Origin: Arion vulgaris
Taxonomy: Eukaryota; Mollusca; Gastropoda; Stylommatophora; Arionidae
DNA: 64,000 nucleotides
Assembly (NCBI GenBank): GCA_020796225.1
Contig: CM036756.1
Location: forward strand, 57,628,616-57,692,615
Direction of reading: 5' to 3'
In this document: positions 1 to 10,780 of the stretch, piece after piece
Numbering within the stretch: position 1 is the stretch's first letter
Layout: each line of letters begins with the position of its first letter
Made by a program: the position numbers and the translations under genes
The notes under the pieces: generated by a model
The model's input: the letters and a program-made list of their open reading frames with translations, nothing else
Told to the model about the DNA's origin: nothing
Database searches by the model: none

Positions 1-114
1 ACAATTTTGGAAAAGAGTTGTATGACTTTCCATATGAGAAATATTATGAATACGGCAGTATAAACTGTTGAGAAACTGCTTGCCCTTTACAGTATCACTT
101 TATGGAATCCTCTG

Positions 115-672
115 TGGCATTGAGGTAAGACGCCCACCTTTCACTTCAAGTATACTCAGTTCGTTTATCGCGTTGAGCGATCAAACTAAGTTTTTCCAGT
201 GATCCATAATCTCAATATGGCTGAGATTGAGCTTCTAGTCTAATCGGAGACGGGTGATAAAACATATGTCACCTGTTCACGTAACAAATAATTGACTGTG
301 TAAAATTGATAACAGTAAGTTGGAAACCCGTTGTACGAGCAAATATCATAATGAGCAGTGGCGGCTCGTCATTGAGGACCAGAGGGACCGGGCCCCACCA
401 AAAATTAATATGTAATGTGTATTTATTATTTTATAAATTAAAATATAACCTAACCCAAAGCCATGATTTTGCCGAAAATTTGTGTCTGGCCCCACCAATA
501 AAAACGATCACGAGCCGCCACTGATAATGAGTTCAGAATAATACTTTTATACATTTTTATCAATCCACGACGTTTGGCTACTACCACCTTTCAGTGTACA
601 AAAGAAATTAGATCACACATTGTTATTCACCGAGTACAATGATGATGGTCCTATCAATCAATCAACTTTACA
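115..672 (+). mobile_element. SINE-A copy split by a hAT MITE
   Basis: A tRNA-like head (about 115-175) is followed by the body seen in other SINE-A copies (1700-2135, 33395-33745). The shared signatures are a 'gataaaacatatgtcacctg' type segment near 256 and a 3' end with 'aatgatgatggtcctatcaa' followed by an (atca)n tail. The body is interrupted at 356-523 by a MITE, so its two halves match the uninterrupted copies on either side of that insertion. Non-coding; would be transcribed by Pol III and mobilised by a LINE if active, but this copy is diverged. Confidence 0.65.
356..523. mobile_element. hAT-type MITE with 8-bp target duplication
   Basis: A 168-bp element with terminal inverted repeats cagtggcggctcgt / acgagccgccactg. 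It is flanked on both sides by the 8-bp duplication ataatgag (348-355 and 524-531). TIRs beginning CAGTG and 8-bp duplications are characteristic of hAT transposons. It has no coding capacity and sits inside a SINE-A copy, so it is younger than that SINE. Confidence 0.9.
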
Positions 673-1189
673 GTATTGACTTTTGTCTGTTTCATTGTGT
701 CAGTAAGAGATAGAAGAACAAGCTAAGACTGTTAGGTAAACTATACACTGGGTAATAGTATCAACATCACACAACTATGAACAAACTTATAGGTGCTCAA
801 TCTCAATCTGCTCCAGCAGATTTCAAAGCATATGTTTGTTGAAGGTTTCTGCAGCACGATGGTTACAAATTTCTCATCTGGTTTTACCTTACACAGCTTC
901 ATATTCGGAACCCAACAAATAACACTTAATAATTTGTTTAAATAAGTATCCTTTTCAGACCTCAGGGTATGATGTCACTTCACATTTTTAGACTCTAGTG
1001 TGCAGAAGGTTAGATTCTTTTCCTCACATCTGGAACGTCAAGTGTGGGATTGAACTCACAACCCTATTGTTTCCTAGTCTATAGGTGAACGCTTATACAT
1101 TATGTTAATCCATCCCATATTATTTAATTTTAGTCTTGATAAATGTTTTTCAGCCATTTACAAAACCAAGAGTTAGAAGCACATGTTTA
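672..1189. other. No recognisable feature
   Basis: About 520 bases of AT-rich sequence. I see no coding exon, tRNA-like box or copy of the repeat families found elsewhere, except a short stretch at 770-830 that weakly resembles the 3' end sequence at 6415-6490 and 19705-19795. Confidence 0.5.
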
Positions 1190-1475
1190 AACTTCTTCGA
1201 ACGCTCCATATCGACCACTTATTAACCACTCTGTGTGATTTGTTTGTGGTCTGAGCCTAAGAGCGATTGTACATTGTGCCAGTTATGAGCCTACAAGTAG
1301 GTCAGCACATCTGATTTCTGCGATGCTTTTTATTTACTAGGATATCTTCCCTAGGTCCTACATCAGTTGCCTCTTATGACATGCTTGTAGGTCGCACTGG
1401 TACTATTCTTTGCTTCCCTTGCGGATCCGGGACCACACGAGCGATACTTGTTAAACAACTTCTTACATTGCTACA
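1190..1475 (-). mobile_element. SINE-B copy (reverse orientation)
   Basis: Reverse complement of a family seen at 2210-2520, 21260-21515, 30113-30370, 41785-42045 and 57340-57590. Diagnostic segments are the complement of 'gtaagaggcgactgaggtag', a central 'cctacttgtaggcgcataac' and a 3' end reading 'caagtggtcgatatggagcg' followed by a GAA-rich tail. It faces the copy at 2210-2520, so the two form an inverted pair. Confidence 0.75.
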
Positions 1476-1694
1476 TGTCACGCGAGGTGTGCCATTTTGG
1501 AAGGAAACGAGTCACACGATATGCATAATTTAATAATACTAGTAGCATGGCTGCTTTATGCTATCACTAACAGAGTACTATGTGATTCAGCTATGGTTCC
1601 ATTTGGTAAGCAAAGTGTTAAATAGTTTAGAACTACTAAGCTAATTCTTGAACTGTAGTGCAATGTGCGATGATAGAAGCACATAAGATAGTAC

Positions 1695-2138
1695 AAGGGG
1701 TTTCTGTGGCGTAAAAGGTTAGGTGTTTGCCTCTTGTTACAAAGGTACTTGGTTCACTTCCTCATGGAACAATCAGACAATTAATCCAGAGATTCCTGAT
1801 ATCAGTGTAGGTAAGATCGAGTTCCTAGTCCTATTGGAGACTGATGATAAAACATAGGTCCTGTGTTCAAGTTGAGTACATAAAAGAACCCTTGGCAGTT
1901 CAAGTTGAGAAGAGCAGTCTGGAAAGCCGCTGTCTGGGCAAAATTCATTAGAAAAATAAAAATTCGTAAAAAAATATTTTCCCCCTTCAAAATTACATCA
2001 GTGACCCTCGCTGTGCTACAGAGTTTGTGCACTGCCGCTGAGATCTTCCTGTGTACGAAAGAGATTGGAGCACACATGGTTACTCACCGAAGTGCAATGA
2101 TGATGGTCTTATCTATCAATCGTCTCATTAATTTACTA
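1695..2138 (+). mobile_element. SINE-A copy, near full length
   Basis: The uninterrupted reference copy of this family in the window. It has a tRNA-like head (1700-1760), a central 'gatgataaaacataggtcct', a core near 2010 reading 'gtgctacagagtttgtgcac', and a 3' end at about 2090-2130 with 'gcaatgatgatggtcttatc'. The ORFs crossing it on both strands are incidental readings of the SINE. Confidence 0.7.
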
Positions 2139-2209
2139 AAATAATTAAAGTTCTTCCTAATACAAATATCAACACAGTTTATATTTTACACACTGCACAG
2201 TCATAACAT

Positions 2210-2520
2210 TTCCGCAGTGTGTTGCCTGGGCTCGCAAGGGAAGCAAAGAATAATAACACTGCAATTTACAAGGCATGTAAGAGGCGACTGAGGTAGGGGC
2301 CCAGGGAAGCTACCGTAGTAAATAAAAAGCATAGTAGAAATCGGATATGCTGGCCTACTTGTAGGCGCATAACTGGCAAAACGTACAATTGCTATTAGAC
2401 TCAGATCTCATACAAATCACACAAAGTAGTTAACAAGTGGTCGATATGGAGCATTCAAAGAAGAAGAAAAGACTATTAGGCTCAAATCACATAGAGTGGT
2501 CGATATGAAGCGTCAAGAAG
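2210..2520 (+). mobile_element. SINE-B copy
   Basis: Carries 'gtgttgcctgggctcgcaag' near the 5' end, 'gtaagaggcgactgaggtag' in the middle and 'caagtggtcgatatggagca' with an AAGAAGAAG tail. The last 60 bases (2470-2520) repeat the tail segment, a small internal duplication of the 3' end. Confidence 0.75.
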
Positions 2521-2671
2521 AAGAATAACATTTCAAGAATCAAACGAAATTACAATACAAAGCTTTTAATCACTGAATAAAAATAACAGTATACAAGATA
2601 ACATCCTAGCATCTGCCATCATAATATACAGCTTGTTGTAGACAAAACTTTGCTTCCCCAACAGTCCTTAA

Positions 2672-3350
2672 CCCTTTGAACCCTGGCCACCTGTAGCTTA
2701 AAAATCCCTTCCCCAGGGCTCCTGAGCAAAAACAGTCCATATCAGAGTTATATTAAAACTCGATAATTTAGCACACTTAAGTGCTCTATAATTTGTTATT
2801 GACTTGTCCCATCATCTCCGTATTCTGCTTATTATCTATTTGCAGAAAAATAACTTGAAAATTTACTAGATATAATATGTGGGTACGGCTGCAAATGCTC
2901 CCGTATTTGTAGATTTTTCTCCAGATTGAACATATAGCTTGACTATAAATCGATTAAAACAATTCTTAATTGTTTAAATTGATCATCTATCTCACTTTCC
3001 ATATCTTTATCAGAATAATCACATTCTAAGCATAATTCATCTTCAGATTCATTCACAAGTTCAACAGCCTTGCCCTGTTGTTATACTTTTAGAATGACCA
3101 TTTCCGAAAAATTTAGAACATCTTTTCAACATGAAAATACGTAACTTATTACCTTATCAGTTCAAAACAATCACACAACAGCGTCCGTCATCTCGCAAAA
3201 CCATGTAGAACACATGGGTTGTGTTTGACGTCACATTTGTACACAATTTATTTTAAATACCAAAAAATATTCCCAGGCCGATATATCGGGAGCTCGGAGT
3301 ATACACCACTTACATTCAATCCCGAAATATCGAGCCCGGTTTTCTAAGGG
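2672..3350. mobile_element. piggyBac-like nonautonomous element
   Basis: Flanked by TTAA on both sides (2668-2671 and 3351-3354), the target-site signature of piggyBac. The left end reads ccctttgaaccctgg and the right end, reverse-complemented, cccttagaaaaccgg, so the termini are related imperfect inverted repeats starting CCCTT. On the minus strand around 3060-2945 a short acidic reading (NESEDELCLEC...) resembles the acidic N-terminal region of PGBD transposases, but no catalytic domain remains. Probably an internally deleted derivative. Confidence 0.7.
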
Positions 3351-3429
3351 TTAAAATTTATCTCTCTAATATGGCAGATGTTCTGCCCCCTCGGCGCTCA
3401 AATAATCTATCTCTTCCTGAATGCATATT

Positions 3430-3560
3430 CTCAGTAGTCTTCATTTTCTTCTATTTGCCAGGATGCCTCTCTCTATAACCTTCTTCTCCAGTGCTTCATA
3501 TATTTCTATGTGTCCAAAATACTTCAATTTTCTCATTCATTTTTGTAATGTCTGTACATG
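3430..3560 (-). mobile_element. RTE-like LINE fragment
   Basis: On the minus strand the sequence reads a broken version of the post-RT segment 'KYFGHI...EALEKK' seen better at 18934-19350 and 55850-56000. Too short and degraded for boundaries. Confidence 0.4.
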
Positions 3561-3639
3561 TCATAAATAATGCAAAGCAAATAGCTGGTATATATTGTTA
3601 GTAATGACACATTCAACAAATCTAAAACTACTTCCAGTT

Positions 3640-4160
3640 TGAAGATGGAGGTTGAGGAAGTTACTGATGTACTTCAATGGATATCTGCTTACTAGGGTCA
3701 TTATTGTGTCCAATTCTCAGTTTCAGCATTGGAAGTTCCAAAATGGCAGGTTGCGCTTTGAGTGGATGTTATCTATTGAGGTTTCCAGCCTCCATGGACT
3801 TATGAAATACTGTTCTGGACATGCAGGTGTTTGCAGTAATGAGAGAACAGACAAGACTTGCATCAAAAGCACCGGCTTCGGGAAGCTGAAAATGAATTAA
3901 GGGGAAGTCTATCGGCTACTATTAAGTGGAACATCCTTCAATTGCTATTAAGGGGAATGTCCTTCGGTGCTCCCCTATGTCACGCTGGATAAATATGCTG
4001 AAAATAATGTTGAACCTATACAGCATTTTAAGGAGACCAGAATTATGCACTGTAAGAACATTGCCTGTTGGGCAGAATGAGGAGTGTGCCTAACTAGCTC
4101 GCCATCAGCATACATGCTCTTCAACATCTGCTGGAGGAGACTGCATATATAAGGGTATTC
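3640..4160 (+). pseudogene. I-like LINE, RNase H remnant
   Basis: The plus strand around 3652-3900 matches the RNase H region of the I-like LINE at 19.7-21.0 kb: an SNSQ segment (SDSQ in the better copy), then a GRLRFEWM segment (GRFRYEWM there), then GHAGVCSNERTDK for the usual GHxGxxGNExAD motif. Stops and substitutions break the frame. The downstream 250 bases probably belong to the element's C-terminus and 3' UTR. It lies beyond the 3' end of the CISD3-like gene and is not expected to be functional. Confidence 0.6.
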
Positions 4161-4570
4161 CTGGCCTGTTATGATGTCTGTTCAGTAAATAATAACAATC
4201 TACTCTACAGCACAACAGTTGAAATTAGTGATTAGAAAGGGTCATCATCACAGCACTCCAGACAGGTGATCTCCTCGACACTATCATCAGTGTAGCATGA
4301 TTGATAATACTTGTTAGCATAGAGGACTCAAACATCAATAGATGTTATCAAATTCAAATGCCCACACCATAACATAGTCTGTGAGTATGACATGACAACT
4401 GTATTGGATTGCTGGGTGTCAGAAACTAACTTAAAGCTGAAGCAACTGCTCTCACAGCAAAGTACAACATGTTTGATTTATATACAGTGTAACTAGTTTA
4501 ATAGAGTAGCAAAGTAAAAATAATCAGTTTCATACCATGTGGTATTTTGGGGAATATTGTTAGGCCTGTA
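4160..4570. other. No recognisable feature
   Basis: AT-rich sequence without a supported exon or a repeat that I can match inside this window. Confidence 0.45.
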
Positions 4571-4571
4571 T

Positions 4572-4805
4572 TTATTTATGAACACATGCCTCTGTGGCTA
4601 AGCCAGAGCCTTCAGTTTCGAATCCGGACAGCACCATTCTGTTCACAAGTGCATTTTTTCCAGAGACTGCTAGGATGATTGCTGGAGCTACAGAGTTTGT
4701 GCTTTGTGCAATACTCCCGGCAGATGGCTTGCCATTTTGGCGGAGAGGGGCTGAGCCACATGGAGTAAATCCTGGTGCAATGAAGTCAATCCTTCGACTT
4801 TAGAC
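4572..4805 (+). mobile_element. SINE-C copy
   Basis: Matches 34190-34425 and 53130-53345. It has a tRNA-like head with a B-box-like 'gtttcgaatccgg', then 'agagtttgtgctttgtgcaa' and a 3' segment 'gcaatgaagtcaatccttcg'. The A-box half of the head is shortened. It is followed directly by a reverse SINE-E copy. Confidence 0.65.
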
Positions 4806-5022
4806 CCTTTATCTTTGAACAATGGCACACAGCAGGTGATGCAGACAACATCATGGAAGCTGCCTATACTTCCCAGTGTTTCACCGGTATGCAACTCCGA
4901 GTCTGGGTTGACCTGAGAGCTGATACGGTCTGAAAAAAATTCCACTCTTAATTAAGAATTTGATCCTGAAACCACGTATCTACGATGCAAGTGTACTAAC
5001 TACTGAGCTATCTCTGTTCTTT
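4806..5022 (-). mobile_element. SINE-E copy (reverse orientation)
   Basis: Reverse complement of the family best seen at 38352-38640: 'gttgacctgagagctgatac' and a degenerate tRNA-like head at 4955-5020. The copy is diverged. Confidence 0.5.
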
Positions 5023-5145
5023 AACTAGTTTAATAGTTACACAAAATTCTGTCTCAGAAAGCCATCAAATAATATACTCATTTTGAATTTAGGACTGATT
5101 ATCAACATATCCCAGCATTTCACAGCTAGTTTCAATAGAAACACA

Positions 5146-5151
5146 TTTAAT
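5146..5151 (-). promoter_or_regulatory. Candidate poly(A) signal of the CISD3-like gene
   Basis: On the minus strand this reads ATTAAA, the commonest variant of the AATAAA signal, about 80 bases beyond the stop codon of the CISD3-like gene. Position and sequence fit, but in AT-rich DNA such hexamers occur by chance. Confidence 0.35.
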
Positions 5152-5229
5152 AATGAAAGAAATACTCAACAACATTGCATGAATGCAAACAATAAGATAA
5201 TATAACATCATAAAATATGACTTAATTAT

Positions 5230-5424
5230 TTATGATAAAACAGCAGCTTTAATGTCTGATCTTTTGTGTGTTCCATCACAAAAAGGTCTTTTATTCGACT
5301 GCTTGCACAGACATAGCCAGTGTTCCTTTGTCTTTTCAACCGTAAAAGGCAAGGGTTGGTATCTTATGACATGAGGCCGGCTAGTAATAAAGTTTTGTTC
5401 CTTGTGTGAACCATCACAAAATGG
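5230..5424 (-). CDS. CISD3: CISD3-like CDGSH iron-sulfur protein, terminal exon
   Basis: Last coding exon of a double-CDGSH protein. It encodes 64 residues plus stop, beginning PFCDGSH and containing a complete second cluster motif CLCKQSNKRPFCDGTH (C-x-C-x2-S-x3-P-x-C-D-G-T-H). The acceptor on the minus strand is a pyrimidine-rich run ending ccaacag at 5425-5431. Joining to the exon at 8345-8539 restores the first motif in frame as CACGYSKNQ|PFCDGSH, so both 2Fe-2S sites keep their three Cys and one His. Two CDGSH motifs in one chain is the CISD3 (MiNT/Miner2) arrangement, a soluble mitochondrial matrix protein; CISD1 and CISD2 have one motif and a membrane anchor. An upstream in-frame ATG at 5478 belongs to the intron and is not the start. 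Confidence 0.9.
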   Translation of the reverse strand, partial: PFCDGSHKEQNFITSRPHVIRYQPLPFTVEKTKEHWLCLCKQSNKRPFCDGTHKRSDIKAAVLS

Positions 5425-5589
5425 CTGTTGGAATTGAAGTTTACAAGGAATATACAGGTTACATATATAATAATGCATGTGCTATTTTCCAAAGTATCGT
5501 AATTAATAATACATTTTACTGGATTTTAATTGAAAGGCATATAATGATAGTAATATTTTCAAAGTCAAATGAGTAGCCTTGCTTACTAG

Positions 5590-5960
5590 CAGTGTGATTC
5601 ATAATGTCGAAACAGGAATGGTGAGATAAAACTATGTGGAGGTACTGGTACATACAAGGATCAGGTAAATCACCATTTTTGTCCCTGGGCACGCAGGAGT
5701 TAGGGGTAATGAAGGAGCAGACAGATTGGCTGACATGACTATGATATCAGAGGGAGCTGCAATGGACCGAAATGACATACTTTATTGAGAGTCTTTTCTA
5801 ACAGAGGAGTTTAGGGTTGTGAATCTCAGTCATTGACTGGAATGAGAGAGATGGGTATCAATATTAGTACAGCCCGAAAATAATGACATAGCAATTATGC
5901 CAAAAAAATTGATATGTGCAGTGTGCTATGATGATAGTCCTCATAGCTAGACTAATATAA
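5590..5960 (+). pseudogene. LINE RNase H remnant in CISD3 intron
   Basis: Plus-strand translation at 5681-5785 gives FVPGHAGVRGNEGADRLAD, the C-terminal RNase H signature (GHxGxxGNExAD) of I/Jockey-type LINEs, continuing about 15 residues to a stop. The flanks are too degraded to extend. It lies in the intron between the last two CISD3 exons, in the opposite orientation to the gene. Confidence 0.65.
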
Positions 5961-6299
5961 CTGATAACTAGTAGAACATCATCATCAGTCCTCATCATGC
6001 TCAAGGGCATACAAGGCAGAGACACAAAAAGTCTGCTCAATTCAATCTGTTTATTTTATGGCATCCGGATTTTCATGAGCACTTTTCAAGATTTTCTGCA
6101 TGTTTCTGTAGTTGTTTTATTTTTACAGTGTTGGGTTGCTGGCCCCAAGCCTAACCTCCTTTAATCAGTTTTACGACATGCGAGATGACAAAAAAAAAAG
6201 AAATATGCGCCTAAATATGAATCGTAGATAAATACTACAGTAATTACATCTAGAATAAAATAGTGCATTTTATAAATATATTTCAATCATCAAAAACTT

Positions 6300-6930
6300 T
6301 AACAAGTGTTTTTGTCTATCTTGGAAATATAATAATGGAAGATGGAAGAAATGTAAGTTGAGAAGAGAATAGGAACGACCAAAAATATAGTTAACAGCAT
6401 GAGAAAGATTGGCTATTGGTTACTAAATTGATATCATTGGAATCCGGGCAGACCCATAGGTGTTCAGTCTTCCCCAACAGATATCGAAGAGAAAGATATC
6501 AAAATAAAAAGAACCAGAGAATGAGAGTAAGTGTTACATATAATCATCATTGTTGTACTGGTTGAAAATGTGGACAATTAACAAACAGCTGGTTAACATA
6601 ATTGAGGTTTTCAAGATGTGGATCTAGACTGGAATGGAATGATTATCACAGAAGGAAAGGAAAACTCATAAAGAAGTGTTACAACAACTACTTCTGAAAA
6701 TGGGATTAATCAAGAGCATAAAAGCATGACAAATACAGTATTTTGGTCACATAAAAAATAAGCAAAATGCTGTGATGAATCATATATTGCAAAGAGGGAG
6801 TTAAGAACATGACAGCAGGGGAAGAAGAAGCAATAATTGAGAAGGAAAAGGAGGTGGATAGGCAGTAGCCTGTCAGAATGTACTTTCACAGCAGAGAACA
6901 CAATTTGCTGGGAGTTCATTGCAGCCAAAT
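6300..6930 (+). pseudogene. RTE-like LINE remnant with small insertion
   Basis: Reads FVYLGNIIMEDGR near 6310-6350 (the FxYLG motif after the RT domain) and later IIEVFKMWI followed by a W-N-D-Y-H segment around 6600-6650, both typical of the RTE C-terminal region, with many stops. Between them, at about 6412-6492, sits an 80-bp insert also found at 19705-19795. Its flanks share gagaaagat (about 6403-6411 and 6491-6499), consistent with a target duplication. Intronic debris. Confidence 0.5.
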
Positions 6931-7024
6931 TTCAATGTAGAGATCTGTCTAATTCTATCCTAACCTATCCTTATTTATCTATCTATACCCTTTTTATGCT
7001 TCGTTTGATGAGGAATGCTAGCCT

Positions 7025-7105
7025 ACACGCAGAAATCAGTCAGAGGTGCCATATTAGGTGCCCTAACTACACCAGAATTCATAGCTGGAGAACGGAAAAA
7101 CAAAC
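7025..7105 (+). mobile_element. SINE-F fragment
   Basis: Matches the 3' part of the SINE at 31185-31490 ('cagtcagaggtgccatatta' followed by 'ggtgc..aactac'). No head is present. Confidence 0.5.
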
Positions 7106-7499
7106 TGACAGAATATTTCAAAATTTCAGCACTGTTCTATTATGATCACTGAACTTAAAGGTAATACATTTAGTCACTAGTTCTAGTACTATGTTTTATG
7201 TGTGGAATAGAAGGGAATGACAGAAACAAAAAGATTATGGACATTACTAGAATAACATAATGAGAGAGACAGGACAATTTGTTCAAAAAGGTGGATTAGT
7301 GAGAGGATAAGTCTACACCAACTAGTAAATGAATATAAAAATTGACAAAGAAACAAAATTTGAGTAAAGTAGTTTTAGAAAGCACAGCTGCAGACAGCCC
7401 CTGCAAATATTACATCAAATGGCAACAGTATATCAATTAGTAATAAGAAAGCTTTGAGTAAAATTTAACCAGCAAAAAGAAGATGCTAAAAAGACGTTT

Positions 7500-8212
7500 G
7501 ATCTGACACTGGCTAGAACTCTTAGCCCTACTGCCCTACTGATGGCAGCACAGCATATGAATAAGCTGCAGGCAAGATGGTATTTTTTACAGACTCACTG
7601 TCAGCTATACAAGCCCTGGAGGCTAAACCCGCTGACAGCACAGTACAAAACCTAAAAAGAGAACTTGCTCTGCTTTCAGAAAAGGCATGAAATTCACTTG
7701 CAGTGGATTCCATCTCACTGTGGCATTGCAGGCAATGAGAGTGCCGGTGTCTTAGCTAAGGAGGGCAGTGCCAAAGAGAAATTTACCAACCACTGTCTTT
7801 TCAAGAGGTCAAAACCCTCATACAGAAAAAATCTGCAGTAGACTGAAAGACAAACACTGGATACGATTATGGAAAAGACTCCTCAAAGACCTAAGCAGAA
7901 CAGACCAGGTCATTATATTTCGACTATGCACCGGACACTGCAGACTCAACAAACACTTATCTAGACTAGGAATAAGTCAAACAGCTCTCTGCCAGTGTCA
8001 GCAGGTGGAACAGACACCGGAACATATACCGGAACAGATACCGGAGCAAGACTGTCCTCTTCTGGGTGAGCTGAGAAGCAACATGTGGCCACACCCAGTC
8101 GACCTGAAAACTAAGCTATGGGGAAACCTGACAGACCTGAAGCTGGCCGCCCAGTTTGTGGTCCACAGTAAATTAAGCGCATGACCAGAGATCGCTGAAG
8201 AAGATGACACTG
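7500..8212 (+). pseudogene. I/Jockey-like LINE: RNase H and C-terminus
   Basis: From 7572 the plus strand reads FFTDSLSAIQALEAK (RNase H strand with catalytic Asp), then after one frameshift WIPSHCGIAGNESAGVLAKE (HCGxxGNESA motif), then an open frame to 8184 with IFRLCTGHCRLNKHLSRLG and CQCQQVEQTPEHI, the Cys-rich C-terminal segment usual in these LINEs. A 12-bp sequence, accggaacagat, is nearly tandem at 8020-8050, lengthening an EHIPEQIPEQ stretch. The element is 5'-truncated and frameshifted. It lies in the CISD3-like intron, antisense to the gene. Confidence 0.75.
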
Positions 8213-8344
8213 GCTGAAACCAAGAAGAAAAGATATGTCAACATGCCACACCTCCTTGAATGCACTAAAATGAAATCTGATAACTCCTACTGTTAAGTGT
8301 CATAAACTGATGTTTAAATAAATAATGAAAAGTATTGTAGCTAC

Positions 8345-8539
8345 CTGATTTTTACTGTAACCACAAGCACAGAAAAAATATTGTTTTCCAGCTTCTAGTT
8401 GGATTTTGATAGGCTGTTTCTCAAATATCTTTCCCTTCACTGGCTCAGCAGGATCTTTGGTTGATGTCTCTGACTTGCCATTATTAACATTAGTGCCACC
8501 ACTGGCACTGTCATTTGAGCTAAATCTTTTAATGGCATT
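8345..8539 (-). CDS. CISD3: CISD3-like CDGSH iron-sulfur protein, middle exon
   Basis: A 195-bp exon with a clear acceptor on the minus strand (tttctacag, next to 8539) and donor GT at 8344-8343. It encodes 65 residues in phase 0: a Ser/Asn-rich segment including KRFSSND, then KQPIKIQLEAGKQYFFCACG, matching the strand before the first cluster in CISD3 and its first two Cys ligands (C-A-C). The CxC is here and the rest of that motif (PFCDGSH) is in the next exon, so the intron splits the first 2Fe-2S site. KRFSS resembles an Arg-containing presequence cleavage site, consistent with mitochondrial import. The upstream exon is needed for the start codon; see 12477-12575. Confidence 0.88.
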
Positions 8540-8852
8540 CTGTAGAAATAAAAATAATGGTTATACTTAATATAAAAAAGTGGTGCAGTAATTGCTTTGA
8601 ATAAAGGTTATTCGGTCTCCCTGTTTCTATAAGCTGTCCCTATGTAAGCTGTATAATTCCTTTTCAGATCAGTCAATGTATGTATTGTCTGTCCTATTAA
8701 GACCAACATTGTTCCACTATGTTCTCAAAAGCAAAGATATGATTTATGCGGCATCTATGTCTTTTGAATGTTGATGGGTTATTATTTTGTTTGAATATTA
8801 CTGCTTAATACATTTTTTTGGATTACTATTTTGCATATTTTACTACTTGTTC

Positions 8853-9971
8853 GAAATCTCTTCATAATTCTACGAGCACCGACAAACATTTACACGTTGC
8901 ATTTGTAGATCAGGAAAAAGCGTCCGACCGCGTAGATAGGCAAAAGTTGTGGAAAATACTAACAACCTATGGGGTTAATGAACACCTAATCAACCTTTGC
9001 AAGAACATTTATACTGACAGCCAATGTACGATTAGAACAAATACAGGATTATCAGAAAAGTTTCACGTAGGGTCAGGAGTAAGACAAGGTTGCGTACTAT
9101 CTCCGCTGCTATTCATCACGTACATTGACCACATTTGTAAAATAGCTAACACCAGAGAAGGAAACAACCTCGGAGAACTCTTAAATGAATTTCTTTTTGC
9201 AGACGATCAGGCAATCATATCAACAACAGAAGAACAGCTACAACAACACATCAACAGACTCCAGTTAGCATGTAACGAATACAACATGAGAATTAACATC
9301 GACAAAACAGAAGTAATGACATTCGCCAGAGAGGAAAACACTACCAACATCTCCATCGATAATCATCTACTAAATCAAGCAAAAGATTTCACATACCTGG
9401 GGAGCATTTTTCAGCAAATGGAAGAATAACTAATGAAATTCAACACAGATGCAACAAAGCAAACCAAATGATAGGGCAAATGGCGCCAATTTTAAGATGC
9501 AAACACGTCACCATGAACACAAAAAGAGCAATGTTCAACACAATCTTTCTCCCCACATTATGTTACCAGTGCCAAACCTGGACGCTGACAACAAACGATA
9601 GAAGAAAACTAGTCACAACAGAGATGAAGTGTCTACGCAGAATGCTGGGTGTAACAAGAAGAGACCGGTTGAGAAATGAAGACATCAGGAAAAAGTGGGT
9701 ACAACATCAGTACTAGACTTCATCAAGAAACAACAAATTAAATGGTTCGGTCACGTAAGCAGATTACCATCAGACAGTACACCCTAAATAGCAATGCTGC
9801 TCCGATACAATGGGTACAAAGCAAAAGGCCGCCACGCAAAAGATGGACCTCAGAGATAACAGAGGCGACTAAAGAGACTATCTACGAAGCGCATACTAGG
9901 GCCCGTTTTAGAAATCTCTTCCTGACCTGACGCTGTGAGGCATACAGGATTCGAGAAAGAAAGAAAGAAAG
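8853..9971 (+). mobile_element. RTE-like LINE, 5'-truncated, with target duplication
   Basis: A young insertion flanked by the 11-bp duplication actacttgttc (8842-8852 and 9972-9982) and ending in a (gaaa)n tail. The plus strand keeps an open frame (to 9429) with RT motifs: a motif-A version AFVDQEKASDRV (Ser for the usual Phe after KA), GVRQGCVLSPLLF and FADDQ; then FTYLGSIFQQ. A frameshift near 9430 leads to LPTLCYQCQTWTL and LRRMLGVTRRDRLRNED (to 9716), and another to the end of the protein. Endonuclease and the start of the RT are lost by 5' truncation. It lies in the putative first intron of the CISD3-like gene, antisense. Nearly identical to the copy at 43883-44523, which suggests recent activity. 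Confidence 0.88.
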
Positions 9972-9982
9972 ACTACTTGTTC

Positions 9983-10780
9983 AGAGGATAACTCCTTTTC
10001 AGTTGGTACAGTCAGATTGATATTCATAGTGCTGGTTGTTTGTTTGCATTCACTCTTATAAATAAAGTTAACCATTTTACGTTATCTGTATGGTTTGTAA
10101 CAAGAATGTGGGTATATTGTGCCCTTAAGGCAGGTGGGAGAGGCACATGCAAATTTCAGCCAAAGTGTATGCATATTATTTAATAGGACATAAATTTGTA
10201 CACAATACTTAAGATTTTATGAACAGCAAAACACTTTAAAGTACTACATCTGGAGTTATACTGTAGCATGGCATCAGATCTGATTGGCATATAGATACCT
10301 CCAGAGCTGACTCATACCATTAGTTCTAGTGTAAGTTTTGCTTTGTTCCAACTATTTATAAATTCATATAGACCCTAGCTCTAAATGTCCTTTTCTACAT
10401 CTGAACTCATATGATATCATTTCTCTATTTATCTTGACATATTAACTTTTGAAAAAACTGACTTCTACTGATTGTTACATTCATCTAACATAGTTCTAAA
10501 ACTTCAGACTTTTTGAATATTATCTTTAAAATAAACCGGTATTACACTATAAAGAGACAGGCCACTCCCTTCCTGATTCTATGGAACTACTAGCCAATGA
10601 AAGGGGCTTTGGAAAATGCAGGAACATTTGCATATAATGGTTATATGGAGAGGACTTCCAATACAAGACTGTTGTTGTGGTGATTGGTTTGGAGGATGCT
10701 TATAAAAAAAGTAGACTTTTCAAGCATGATACTCTACTAAACTGTTAGGTCCATCATTGGATTGTGAACTGGATCACAGC
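9983..10780. other. No recognisable feature
   Basis: About 800 bases of AT-rich intronic sequence. I could not match it to other repeats in the window or read an exon in it. Confidence 0.45.

Noticed and set aside
7998..8210. Minus-strand ORF with CSGICSGICSG repeats
   Set aside because: Antisense shadow of the LINE C-terminus, where a short direct repeat gives the periodic peptide.
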